Shown in pieces: positions 6,691-13,432 of a stretch of DNA of 25,203 nucleotides. A program made the translations under genes and the position numbers. The DNA lies in NCBI GenBank assembly GCA_964499235.1, contig CAZCKC010000039.1:1-25203 (forward strand), written 5' to 3'. Under the pieces are notes generated by a model that searched no databases, was not told the origin of the DNA, and was given only the letters and a program-made list of their open reading frames with translations. The DNA comes from JAFGRR01 sp964499235 (GTDB lineage Bacteria; Planctomycetota; Phycisphaerae; UBA1845; Fen-1342). Each line of letters opens with the position of its first letter. Position 1 is the stretch's first letter.

Positions 6691-8079
6691 ATGCACCGCA
6701 GCGTTCCATCTGTCCGATTCATCGCGCTGGCCCTCCTACTTACCACGGCGGCAGGGACAAACAGGGCTGAGGTTCGAGCCATCCCCGCCGACGCGGTCAA
6801 CGCGACCGGCTGGCCAGAGACGCTTTCGCTTCGCAGGACGTCGCCCACCGGCCGCTTCCTCGCAATCTTCGACCCGGATCGTCCGCTCGGCCTGCTCGTC
6901 CGCGAGGCGTCTGGCGCTCCTGACCAGGCTGACCAGACCTACCGGCTGATCGGAAAGTCGCCCGCCGCTGAGCCCGCCCTTTGGCCGACCCGCGCCCGCT
7001 TCATCGCGTTCGATCCGCCGCCGTTGTTCGAGTTGAGCGCCTGGCCGGCCGAAGCGCGCCCGGTCGCATCGCTCGAAGCCGTCGGCCCCGGCGAGACGCG
7101 GGCCTGGCTCGCGGTGCCACCCGGAACCCCGCCCACACTCGCGACCTGGTGGCAGCTCGCCGGCCGGCAGCCGGTCGCCCGCTTCGATGTGCTCCTGCAA
7201 CAGGGCGCGCTGCGCTATTGCCGGGTCACGAAGCTCGCGGACGTCACGCCGCTCGACCCGACGTGGCCGGTGCAGGCCTGGCCGACGCCGTACGAGCGGC
7301 TGACCGGCGGACGGCATTCACGGGTGACGCGGCGCACCGGCGAGTTGGTCGAGATCGCCGCGGTGCCCGAGCTCCCCGGCGCGAGCGGCCTGCACGTCGA
7401 CTTCACCCGCGGATCCGTGTTCGTCGGACAGGGAACCATCGAGCGCAGCGGCCGCCTTTTTTGGACCGTGCGAATCTTGCAGGAAGAAATGCCGGATACC
7501 GCGGCCGCCGCCAATGCGGAGCGGCCGGAAGGCGCCCGAACAACCGGCATTGCCATCGGTGACCGAGCGGTCATCCGAACCCCGGCCGACAGCGCGGGCA
7601 GCGCGTTCGCGGCGCGTCTCTTCGCGGTTGAGGAGACCGGCCTGCTCCTGAACGCCGGTGCCCGCGACGGCGTCCGCCTCGGTGAGCAGCGGCAAGCATT
7701 CCGGGACGGGCAGGCAATCGCGACCGTCGAGGTCGTTCGCGTGCAGCAGAGCTACGCCCGGCTGAACGTCATTTCCGAGACCACCCCGCCGCAGCCGGGC
7801 GACCGCATCGCCCGCGAGCCGCCCGGCGACCCCACGCCGCGCGGGACACTCACCGCGGTGACCGATTCGGGATTGTTTGCCTTCCGCCCGTTGCACCCGA
7901 GTCGACCCGGGGAGATGCTGTCGCTTCGGGATGCGAACGGCGAGCTCGGATTGGCATTGGTTCTGTGGCGCGCGGATGGGCAGGGCGGCGGCTGGTGTCT
8001 GCCGGACACGTTGCAGCGGCCGCCGACGGTGGGCACCGCGGTGTTTGCCCCCACCTTCGCGACCGCGGTTGAGGAGTGA
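6691..8079 (+). CDS. Secreted protein of unknown function with FlgT-C-like tail
   Basis: A 462-residue protein beginning with a typical signal peptide: basic start, then FIALALLLTTAAG, with cleavage probably near residue 26-30. The frame is open further upstream, but the ATG at 6691 is the one that places the signal peptide at the terminus; the upstream extension is Arg-rich and unlike a real protein. Residues about 319-371 (LLNAGARDGVRLGEQ, then IATVEVVRV and PGDRI) resemble the small beta domain found at the C-terminus of FlgT-like and other envelope proteins, where a 'no-gap GxxDGV' turn precedes a beta barrel. A similar but weaker unit follows at about 372-455. The N-terminal 300 residues are not recognised. 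Its stop is 3 bases before the next gene's ATG, so the two are co-transcribed. Function unknown. Confidence 0.72.
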   Translation: MHRSVPSVRFIALALLLTTAAGTNRAEVRAIPADAVNATGWPETLSLRRTSPTGRFLAIFDPDRPLGLLVREASGAPDQADQTYRLIGKSPAAEPALWPTRARFIAFDPPPLFELSAWPAEARPVASLEAVGPGETRAWLAVPPGTPPTLATWWQLAGRQPVARFDVLLQQGALRYCRVTKLADVTPLDPTWPVQAWPTPYERLTGGRHSRVTRRTGELVEIAAVPELPGASGLHVDFTRGSVFVGQGTIERSGRLFWTVRILQEEMPDTAAAANAERPEGARTTGIAIGDRAVIRTPADSAGSAFAARLFAVEETGLLLNAGARDGVRLGEQRQAFRDGQAIATVEVVRVQQSYARLNVISETTPPQPGDRIAREPPGDPTPRGTLTAVTDSGLFAFRPLHPSRPGEMLSLRDANGELGLALVLWRADGQGGGWCLPDTLQRPPTVGTAVFAPTFATAVEE

Positions 8080-8082
8080 GTG

Positions 8083-8961
8083 ATGGGTTTGCAGCTCTCG
8101 TATCACGCGATTACCTGGGGGCCGGACACGCTCGGCGCGATCAAGGACATCTCCGACGCCGGCTTTCGTGGCATCGAGTGCTTCACGCAGGTCGCCGATC
8201 AGTACGCGGATCAGCCCGCGCTCTTTCAGAAGGTGCTGGCCGACCACGGGCTCCGGCTCGTCGCCCTTTACGGCGGTGGCGGCATGCTGAAGGAAACCCG
8301 CGCCGCCGACATCGAGGCCAACCACCGCGTCGCGGATTTCCTAGCCGCCGTCGGCGCGGACCGCATGATGCTCGGCGGCGGTGATCGCCGGCGTGATGCG
8401 GCCGGCAACGACCACTACACCGACGACGACCTCAAGGAGTTGGCCGAGACGCTGAACCAGATCGGCGAGCGCACGCTCGCAGTCGGCGTGAAGGCCTGCT
8501 ACCACCCGCACATCGACACGCTTGGTGAGGAAGCCGCCAACGTCGACCGGATCTTCGAGCTGACCGACCCGCAGCGTGTCTTCGCCGGCCCCGACCCGGC
8601 GCACCTGCTGCTCGGCGGCTACGACCCGCTGGCGTTCTTCGAGCGCTATTTCGACCGGATCGCCTACACGCACATCAAGAACGTGCCAACCCGCTACACC
8701 GCCGCCAACTGGCGGGCCGAGCTGAAACAGCAACAGCAGTCGGCGGCCGGCGGCGACGCCGCGACGCAAATCGTCCCGATCTTCTGCGAGCTCGCCGACG
8801 GCCAGATCGACCTCGCAGCACTCGTGAAACTCCTGCAAGACCGCGGCTACGACGGCTGGGTGACGACCGAGATCGACGCCACGCAGCAGCCGACCCCCCG
8901 CGATTCGGTCGCCGCCAATGCCGATTTCTGGCGCGCCCAGGGCCTCGCCCTCGGCTCGTAG
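8083..8961 (+). CDS. Sugar phosphate isomerase/epimerase (IolE/xylose isomerase-like TIM barrel)
   Basis: The 292-residue protein belongs to the AP endonuclease 2/xylose isomerase-like TIM-barrel family, whose members isomerise, epimerise or dehydrate sugars and inositols using a divalent metal. Metal-ligand positions expected for the IolE-like branch are visible: GIECF (Glu32), CYHPHID (His141, His143), PDPAH (Asp171, His174), YTHIKN (His197) and VTTEID (Glu263). The start is ATG 8083, with GAGGAG at 8071-8076 six bases before it; a GTG at 8080 is too close to that site. The ribosome-binding site lies inside the end of the preceding gene, so translation is probably coupled. No inositol cluster is nearby, so inosose dehydratase is only one possibility among epimerases and isomerases. 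Confidence 0.83.
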   Translation: MGLQLSYHAITWGPDTLGAIKDISDAGFRGIECFTQVADQYADQPALFQKVLADHGLRLVALYGGGGMLKETRAADIEANHRVADFLAAVGADRMMLGGGDRRRDAAGNDHYTDDDLKELAETLNQIGERTLAVGVKACYHPHIDTLGEEAANVDRIFELTDPQRVFAGPDPAHLLLGGYDPLAFFERYFDRIAYTHIKNVPTRYTAANWRAELKQQQQSAAGGDAATQIVPIFCELADGQIDLAALVKLLQDRGYDGWVTTEIDATQQPTPRDSVAANADFWRAQGLALGS

Positions 8962-8997
8962 GGCGCACGCCGAAAACGGTCTCCCGCGCCGCAAAAA

Positions 8998-9025
8998 TTG
9001 AGCCGCCCGCCCCCGCGGCTATAAT
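8998..9025 (+). promoter_or_regulatory. Promoter of tRNA-Lys
   Basis: TTGAGC (8998-9003), a 16-base spacer and a perfect TATAAT (9020-9025). The predicted start lies around 9032, about 16 bases before the mature tRNA. This is the best promoter match in the window. Confidence 0.7.
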
Positions 9026-9047
9026 GTCCTCGCTGCCACCGAAGCGC

Positions 9048-9120
9048 GAGGACGTAGCTCAGTCGGTAGAGCAGCGGCCTTTTAAGCCGCGGGTCCAGGG
9101 TTCGAGTCCCTGCGTCCTCA
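9048..9120 (+). tRNA. tRNA-Lys (anticodon TTT)
   Basis: A complete 73-base cloverleaf. The acceptor stem GAGGACG (9048-9054) pairs with CGTCCTC (9113-9119), followed by discriminator A9120. The D arm is GCTC/GAGC, the anticodon stem GCGGC/GCCGC (9074-9078 and 9086-9090) with loop CTTTTAA and anticodon TTT at 9081-9083, and the T arm CAGGG/CCCTG with loop TTCGAGT. CCA is not encoded. No integrase or duplicated tRNA end is nearby. Confidence 0.97.
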
Positions 9121-9175
9121 TCCATCACATTCTCGTCCCAGCAGCGCTCCCTTCCCCGCGCGCAGGAGAGCACGC

Positions 9176-10561
9176 ATGAAGCGACGAGCAACACCCGGAT
9201 CCCAGAGCGTGCGTCTGTTGACACTGGCCTTGCTGCTGAGCAGCCTGAGCACCAGCGGGTGCTTCGAATCCTCCCGACAGCGCGACGGCACCCGAGGCAA
9301 TACCGACCCGCAACCACGCCCCGCCGCCGACCCGCCAACACGCCCCGCCGCCGACCCGCCAACACCCGAACCCGCGAGCGGCACCGAGCAAAACGCAACG
9401 CCACCGCCTACCAACGCGGGCGACGCGTATCTGCGCACCGGCCTGAACGACTTCGGCTTCGCCCTCTACCGCCAGCTCGCCGACACCTCAAACGAAAACC
9501 TCTTCTACTCGCCACTCAGCGTTGCCGAAGCACTCGGCCTCGTCTACGCCGGCGCGGCTGCCGAGACCGCCACCGAGCTACGCGACGCCTTTCAGTTTCC
9601 AAGCGACGCGGCCGCGCTCGGGCAACAACTACGCTCCTTCGAGCAGCGCCTCACCGACCAGGCCGGCGAAGACCCGCCGCACTTCACCTTCACGATCGCC
9701 AACGCCGCCTGGGTCCAGTCCGGCTTCACGCTCCGCGACGCCTACCGACGCACAGTCGCGGAATCGTTCGCCGCGCAGGTCGCGGCCGTCGATTTTCAAT
9801 CGTCCCCCGAAGCCGCCACCCGCACGATTAACCAGTGGGTCGCCCGGCAAACCAACGACCGCATCCGCGAGCTGATGAACCCGGCTTCGATTCGCCCCGA
9901 GACCCGCCTCGTGCTCACCAACGCGGTCTACTTCCTCGGCAGCTGGGAGCGCCCCTTCGACCAGCAGCTCACCCGCCCCGGCCCGTTCACCACCGCGGCC
10001 GGTGAGTCTGTCGAAGTCCCGCTGATGCGCCAGACCGCCCGCTTTCGATATGCTGAGTTCGACGGCGGCCAGGTGATCGCGCTGCCTTACAAAGGTGAAA
10101 CCCTCGAGCTCGTCGCGGTCCTGCCCACCGAAGGCCAGCCACTGCGAGCGCTCGAGTCCACGCTCACCCCGGCGCGGCTCGAGGAATGGATCGCCGCGCT
10201 GCAGCCCGAACGGGTCCACGTCGTCCTGCCGAAGTTCACCGTGAAATGGCGCGACCAGCTGAACCAGCCGCTGAAAGCGCTCGGCGTGCGGGCTGCGTTC
10301 GATCCCCAGGCCGCCGACCTCGACCGCATCGCGCTCGACGCCCAACTCTATGTCGCCCTCGTCGTCCACGAGGCCTTCGTCACCGTCGACGAGCAGGGAA
10401 CCGAGGCCGCCGCCGCGACCGGCGTCGGTATCGCCATCACCTCCATCGACCCGCAGCGCCCCAAGGCGTTCATCGCCGATCGCCCGTTCCTGTTTCTCAT
10501 CCGCGAACGGACGACCGGCGCGGTCCTCTTTGTCGGCCGACTGGTCCAGCCCGAGCCCTGA
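9176..10561 (+). CDS. Serpin-family protease inhibitor, probable lipoprotein
   Basis: A 461-residue serpin. Residues 11-29 form a lipoprotein-like signal ending in LSTSGC (Cys29). A Pro/Ala-rich linker follows, then a complete serpin domain from about residue 88. Family signatures include NLFYSPLSVAEAL (108-120), LVLTNAVYFLGSWERPF (245-261), ALPYKGETLELVAVLP (302-317) and ADRPFLFLI (434-442). The reactive-centre loop has the hinge EQGTEAAAATG (406-416), with small residues at P12-P9 as in inhibitory serpins. Counting from P15 Gly408 places P1-P1' at Thr422-Ser423. Inhibitory serpins trap serine or cysteine proteases by loop insertion, so this one would guard the periplasm or outer face. AGGAG at 9164-9168 supports the ATG at 9176. 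It lies 55 bases after tRNA-Lys and ends in its own terminator. Confidence 0.92.
   Translation: MKRRATPGSQSVRLLTLALLLSSLSTSGCFESSRQRDGTRGNTDPQPRPAADPPTRPAADPPTPEPASGTEQNATPPPTNAGDAYLRTGLNDFGFALYRQLADTSNENLFYSPLSVAEALGLVYAGAAAETATELRDAFQFPSDAAALGQQLRSFEQRLTDQAGEDPPHFTFTIANAAWVQSGFTLRDAYRRTVAESFAAQVAAVDFQSSPEAATRTINQWVARQTNDRIRELMNPASIRPETRLVLTNAVYFLGSWERPFDQQLTRPGPFTTAAGESVEVPLMRQTARFRYAEFDGGQVIALPYKGETLELVAVLPTEGQPLRALESTLTPARLEEWIAALQPERVHVVLPKFTVKWRDQLNQPLKALGVRAAFDPQAADLDRIALDAQLYVALVVHEAFVTVDEQGTEAAAATGVGIAITSIDPQRPKAFIADRPFLFLIRERTTGAVLFVGRLVQPEP
9316..9363 (+). repeat. Two exact copies of a 24-base unit in the serpin linker
   Basis: Bases 9316-9339 and 9340-9363 are identical and in frame, encoding two RPAADPPT units in the Pro/Ala-rich linker between the lipid-anchor region and the serpin domain. 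A recent in-frame duplication that lengthens the tether is likely. Confidence 0.9.
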
Positions 10562-10589
10562 TCGCGACCCCAGGCGTCGCGATGTTTTT
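10561..10589 (+). terminator. Intrinsic terminator of the serpin gene, overlapping its stop codon
   Basis: ATCGCGAC (10561-10568) pairs perfectly with GTCGCGAT (10576-10583) over a 7-base loop; one G and five T (10585-10589) follow. The first stem base is the last base of the TGA stop codon. Confidence 0.78.
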
Positions 10590-10701
10590 CAGCCCGCGCA
10601 CGCGACGCGGCGACGTTCGGCGGCTAAACTCCAAATTCCGGGTCGAAAGATCCACGACCGAGCACGGCCGACACACACGGGCCGCCACCACTGGGAAGCG
10701 G

Positions 10702-11805
10702 ATGAGCGAGACGATCGAGTTCAGCGCCGACGACATTCCGCGCACGCACCCGCAGCTGCCGCGGACGCTCTACTGGGAAGGGGGCGCCGACGGCCAGCTC
10801 GTACTCCTTGACCAGACCCGGCTGCCAGCCGAGGTCGTCATGCTTCCCTGTCGCGACGCCGCGACCATCTGGGAAGCGATCAAGATGCTCCGCGTCCGCG
10901 GCGCGCCAGCGATCGGCGTCGCGGCCGCCTACGGCCTCTGCCTCGGAACGCGGGAGCACCGCGCCGCGCCGCGCACGCAGTTTCTGGCGGCCGTCGACGA
11001 GGTTGCCGATTACCTGAACGGTGCGCGCCCAACGGCGGTGAACCTGGCCTGGGCGCTGCGCCGCGTCACGGCGGTGGCCAAGGAAACAGAGGGCGATGGC
11101 CCGGTACGCTGGGCCCGCATGCTCAGCGAGGCCCACGCGATCACCCGCGAGGACGCCAAGCGCTGCCGCAAGATCGGCGAGCACGGCGCGGCGCTGATTC
11201 CGGAAGGCGGCCGGGTGCTGACCCACTGTAACGCCGGTGCGCTCGCGACGGTCGCCTATGGCACGGCGCTGTCGCCGATGTATGTCGCCCACGAGCAGGG
11301 GCGGCGGTTCAGCGTGTTCGCGGACGAGACGCGGCCGCTGTTACAGGGAGCACGGCTGACGGCCTTCGAGCTGGCGGCCAGCGGTATCGACGTGACCGTC
11401 CTCTGCGACGGCGTCGGCGCGAGCCTGATGCAGGCCGGCGGCATCGACCTGGTCGTGGTGGGGGCGGACCGGATCGCGGCCAACGGCGACACGGCCAACA
11501 AGATCGGCACCTACAGCCTGGCGGTGGCGGCGCGGCACCACGGGATCCCGTTCTACGTGGCGGCCCCCTCGAGCACCTTCGACCTGCGCGTGGCGGATGG
11601 GAGCCAGATTCCGATCGAGCACCGGTCGGACGAGGAGGTGCGGCGGGGATTCGGAACCGAGACCGTGGCCGGCGCGGCCCGCTGTCTGAACCCGGCGTTC
11701 GACGTGACGCCGGCGGCGCTGATCGCGGGAATTATTACGGAAATTGGGGTCCTGGAACCGGTAACGGCCGAAAGAATATCGGGTTTTTTCGGTTCTGGGG
11801 GTTGA
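10702..11805 (+). CDS. mtnA: S-methyl-5-thioribose-1-phosphate isomerase
   Basis: MtnA converts 5-methylthioribose-1-phosphate to 5-methylthioribulose-1-phosphate in the methionine salvage pathway. The 367-residue protein has the family hallmarks: RGAPAIGVAAAYG (66-78), LTHCNAGALAT (173-183) with catalytic Cys176, FADETRPLLQGARLTAFEL (206-224) and GADRIAANGDTANKIGTY (254-271) with catalytic Asp256. The length is normal for bacterial MtnA. The frame is open well upstream, but ATG 10702 gives the right N-terminus and stands after the serpin terminator; a GGGAAG stretch lies before it. A weak TAAACT at 10625-10630 could be its -10. No other methionine-salvage gene is adjacent. The related eIF2B-alpha and ribose-1,5-bisphosphate isomerase families are less likely, given the Cys/Asp motifs. 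Confidence 0.95.
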   Translation: MSETIEFSADDIPRTHPQLPRTLYWEGGADGQLVLLDQTRLPAEVVMLPCRDAATIWEAIKMLRVRGAPAIGVAAAYGLCLGTREHRAAPRTQFLAAVDEVADYLNGARPTAVNLAWALRRVTAVAKETEGDGPVRWARMLSEAHAITREDAKRCRKIGEHGAALIPEGGRVLTHCNAGALATVAYGTALSPMYVAHEQGRRFSVFADETRPLLQGARLTAFELAASGIDVTVLCDGVGASLMQAGGIDLVVVGADRIAANGDTANKIGTYSLAVAARHHGIPFYVAAPSSTFDLRVADGSQIPIEHRSDEEVRRGFGTETVAGAARCLNPAFDVTPAALIAGIITEIGVLEPVTAERISGFFGSGG

Positions 11806-11829
11806 AATGGGTTGCGGAGTACTTACACT
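11802..11829 (+). promoter_or_regulatory. Probable promoter of the first small-peptide unit
   Basis: TTGAAA (11802-11807), a 16-base spacer and TACACT (11824-11829). It overlaps the stop codon of mtnA and would give a leader of about 170 bases before the first small gene. The same TACACT hexamer recurs before the fifth small gene. Confidence 0.45.
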
Positions 11830-12005
11830 TCCGACCGAATTTGCGGCGCGGTCAACAGATCTGGGTACGCCCGACTCGGGAGTGGGCCCAACTCCGCAGA
11901 TCGATGGACGGCCGTAGGGTAGATCCATTCTGGTTGGTCGGTGCGTTGCCGGCCGCGGGGTCGAATTATCTTGTGGCTGAGTTTTCTGTGCTAGGAGGCT
12001 CACTT

Positions 12006-12137
12006 ATGAAGACTCGTCTTTGGATGAAGGGCGCACTGATCAGCATGTGCGTCGGCAGTCTCGCCAACGTGCTGTTCGGCGACGGGTGCCTTGATACCGT
12101 GATTCAGCGCATCCTGGTTTCGGTCGCGATTGACTAG
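12006..12137 (+). CDS. Small peptide 1 of 6, signal-bearing, 43 residues
   Basis: I do not recognise this protein. It has a basic start (MKTRLWMK), a hydrophobic stretch GALISMCVGSLANVLF and a Cys at residue 28 in FGDGC, then a short tail LDTVIQRILVSVAID that could form an amphipathic helix. Cys28 sits where lipidation occurs in lipoproteins, but FGDGC is a poor lipobox. A near-ideal AGGAGG (11993-11998) seven bases before the ATG argues strongly that it is translated. It is the first of six similar small genes. It lacks the Leu/Phe-Gln step seen before Cys in the other five, so it is the most divergent member. The next gene starts 51 bases later with no terminator between. Confidence 0.62.
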   Translation: MKTRLWMKGALISMCVGSLANVLFGDGCLDTVIQRILVSVAID

Positions 12138-12188
12138 TCAGGGCGTGGCTCACGCTCAGCATTGCATTTGATTGCAAGGGAGAAACGA

Positions 12189-12341
12189 ATGAAGGCAAAG
12201 CTTTCGAAAGTGTTGCTGGCCCTGACCTCGGGCGCGGTCGCGCTCCAGCTCGGCGGCTGCGGTGGTGGTTTCGGGTGGGTCGCGAAGATGTTCGGCGACG
12301 CGCTCGGCGACACCCTCGCGTTCAATGTATTCCTCGACTAA
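12189..12341 (+). CDS. Small lipoprotein-like peptide 2 of 6, 50 residues
   Basis: A 50-residue product that is absent from ordinary ORF calls because of its size. It starts MKAKLSK, continues with the hydrophobic VLLALTSGAVALQ and reaches LGGC (Cys24), a good lipobox (Leu at -3, Gly at -1). The remainder, GGGFGWVAKMFGDALGDTL followed by AFNVFLD, is Gly-rich and amphipathic, 26 residues after the Cys. Ribosome-binding site GGGAGA lies at 12178-12183, six bases before the ATG at 12189. Its stop is a TAA. The layout matches small genes 1 and 3 on either side, with which it is probably co-transcribed (gaps of 51 and 66 bases). Function unknown; a secreted or membrane-tethered peptide is likely. 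Confidence 0.66.
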   Translation: MKAKLSKVLLALTSGAVALQLGGCGGGFGWVAKMFGDALGDTLAFNVFLD

Positions 12342-12407
12342 ATGGGTGATGTCCATCCCGACGGGTGTCGGGTCCGTCCCGATGCCCAGGGAAGCTAGGA
12401 GAAACAA

Positions 12408-12578
12408 ATGGCCAAGAAATACCTGTCGCTGACCGCGTTGGCCGCTGCTGGCGCGACGCTTTTCCAGGGTTGCTTCGGCAACTTCATCGATGGCTTCCTG
12501 AACGAAGGCTTCTCGTTCGGTGGTCCGGCGTGGATCGATGTCGTGCTCGACGTCGTTCGCGAAGACCTCTTCAGCTAA
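12408..12578 (+). CDS. Small lipoprotein-like peptide 3 of 6, 56 residues
   Basis: A 56-residue product: basic MAKKY, hydrophobic LSLTALAAAGATLFQ, then GC (Cys22). The rest is FGNFIDGFLNEGFSFGGP followed by the acidic-hydrophobic tail WIDVVLDVVREDLFS. The LFQ-GC step parallels ALQ-LGGC of peptide 2 and LLQ-LGGC of peptide 6. AGGAG (12397-12401) lies six bases before the ATG. A small hairpin CCCGAC/GTCGGG (12357-12362 and 12367-12372) sits in the 66-base gap before it. A 169-base gap with strong inverted repeats follows. The Phe/Gly/Asp-rich mature part does not match any family I know. Secretion or lipidation at Cys22 is inferred from the signal-like N-terminus. Confidence 0.66.
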   Translation: MAKKYLSLTALAAAGATLFQGCFGNFIDGFLNEGFSFGGPAWIDVVLDVVREDLFS

Positions 12579-12591
12579 GCCGCAACCCACG

Positions 12592-12653
12592 GTCACCGCT
12601 GAGGTGACGACGGCCCCCGCCCGCGCGCGATCAGTGGCCTGGGCACCTCAGCG
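12592..12653 (+). other. Mutually exclusive hairpins in the gap after peptide 3
   Basis: GTCACC (12592-12597) pairs with GGTGAC (12603-12608) over a 5-base loop. Alternatively, CGCTGAGGTG (12597-12606) pairs perfectly with CACCTCAGCG (12644-12653) over 37 bases. The two pairings use the same GGTG bases, as in attenuators and riboswitches. There is no T-run, so it is not a simple terminator. Confidence 0.45.
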
Positions 12654-12682
12654 ACGAGATTGAATCGTCACGGTTAGACTCG

Positions 12683-12720
12683 CGACAATCCCAGCCACGG
12701 CGCGGTCGGCGGGATTGTCG
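12683..12720 (+). other. Perfect 10-base-pair stem-loop before peptide 4
   Basis: CGACAATCCC (12683-12692) pairs with GGGATTGTCG (12711-12720) around an 18-base loop. It ends 15 bases before the ribosome-binding site of peptide 4 and has no T-run, which suits a leader structure or protein-binding site rather than a terminator. A TAGACT hexamer (12675-12680) just before it may be a -10, although no -35 is visible. Confidence 0.5.
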
Positions 12721-12747
12721 GCTCAAACAAACGACGGAGAGTTGGAC

Positions 12748-12909
12748 ATGAAACGAACTGCCATTTTTGCCATGCTCTGCGGCGGCATTCTGCTGCAGTC
12801 GGGCCTGTCGTGCCTGGGCGTCCCCGTCCAGGGTGCACCGATTTACGCGGCCGGCGACGTCTTCACGGCGATTCAGAACTTCGTTGGGGGCCTCGGCCTC
12901 GCGGTGTAA
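12748..12909 (+). CDS. Small signal-bearing peptide 4 of 6, 53 residues
   Basis: A 53-residue product with basic MKRT, hydrophobic AIFAMLCGGILLQSGL and Cys22 in LSC, followed by LGVPVQGAPIYAAGDVF and the Gly-rich TAIQNFVGGLGLAV. LLQSGLSC repeats the Leu-Leu-Gln-to-Cys step of its neighbours with a slightly longer spacing, and GLSC is a fair lipobox. GGAGA (12736-12740) seven bases before the ATG fixes this start over the longer frame beginning at 12715. It has its own leader with a stem-loop and its own terminator (12979-13017), so it is likely a single-gene unit. A second Cys is inside the signal at residue 11. Family not recognised. Confidence 0.64.
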   Translation: MKRTAIFAMLCGGILLQSGLSCLGVPVQGAPIYAAGDVFTAIQNFVGGLGLAV

Positions 12910-12978
12910 GGTCTGTCGCCAGACATCTGGCGGCCCGTGCTCAGACCCGAGCCCGGACCGCCGACCACAACGGTCGAC

Positions 12979-13017
12979 GGGACCTTCTCTTCTTCCGGAG
13001 AGTAGGTCTCGTTTTTT
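12979..13017 (+). terminator. Intrinsic terminator after small peptide 4
   Basis: GGGACCTTCTCT (12979-12990) pairs with AGAGTAGGTCTC (12999-13010), 11 of 12 positions including one G-U, over the 8-base loop TCTTCCGG. One G and six T (13012-13017) follow. It separates peptide 4 from peptides 5 and 6. Confidence 0.82.
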
Positions 13018-13059
13018 GCGCCGCCCGCGTTGCGCCCCCGCGATCAGGCGCCGTGGGCC

Positions 13060-13088
13060 TTGTAGGCCACCAGGGGCTCGCGTACACT
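13060..13088 (+). promoter_or_regulatory. Probable promoter of the peptide 5-6 unit
   Basis: TTGTAG (13060-13065), a 17-base spacer and TACACT (13083-13088). It lies between the terminator of peptide 4 and the start of peptide 5 and repeats the -10 hexamer found before peptide 1. Confidence 0.5.
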
Positions 13089-13145
13089 TCGCTCGAACAA
13101 TGACTGACGGCTGGCACCGCCAGCGCAACCGCGGAGAGCATGGCA

Positions 13146-13364
13146 ATGAGACGAGCTCCGAAGTGGGTGACGATCGCGGCCCTCGCCACCAGCGGGACGC
13201 TGTTCCAATTTAATTGCGTGCCGGTCGTCGTCGACGGCACCCTCGGCACGCTGGATTTCTGCACGATCCTCAACTGCGAGGGCAGCACCTTCTTCGACTT
13301 CTGCGGCGGCCCCAACCCGCTGCTGGTCGATTGTCCCAACTTCATGGCGGATGAAGACGGCTGA
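13146..13364 (+). CDS. Small cysteine-containing secreted peptide 5 of 6, 72 residues
   Basis: A 72-residue product: MRRAPKW, hydrophobic VTIAALATSGTLFQ, then FNC (Cys24). The mature part has four more Cys at 39, 44, 53 and 63, in LDFCTILNC, FFDFC and LLVDC, and an acidic end MADEDG. The ATG at 13146 is seven bases after GGAGAG (13133-13138); the ATG at 13140 is only one base after it and is therefore unlikely. The FCTILNC segment closely parallels PCGTILNC of peptide 6, so these two are true paralogues. FNC is not a lipobox, so cleavage by ordinary signal peptidase with disulfides in the mature form is as likely as lipidation. Peptide 6 follows after 68 bases without a terminator. Family not recognised. 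Confidence 0.68.
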   Translation: MRRAPKWVTIAALATSGTLFQFNCVPVVVDGTLGTLDFCTILNCEGSTFFDFCGGPNPLLVDCPNFMADEDG

Positions 13365-13432
13365 CACGCCACCCGGCGGCCAGGCGCCCCGGCGCGGCAA
13401 CGAGGTTTTGCATCAGGTACGAGGATGTTGTG

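Noticed and set aside
9048..9175. tRNA-Lys as an integration site of a mobile element carrying the serpin or small peptides
   Set aside because: No integrase, no second copy of the tRNA 3' end and no change to phage-like genes were seen in the window.
10186..10701. Upstream extension of the mtnA frame
   Set aside because: It would overlap the serpin gene and its terminator; MtnA homology begins just after ATG 10702.
11761..11800. Terminator at the end of mtnA
   Set aside because: CCGA/TCGG before a T-run inside the last codons of mtnA makes only a 4-pair stem; too weak to call.
12156..12596. Minus-strand open frame of 146 codons covering peptides 2 and 3
   Set aside because: Spans two small plus-strand genes and their gap with no ribosome-binding site or recognisable domain; treated as a shadow, although the small size of the plus-strand genes leaves some doubt.
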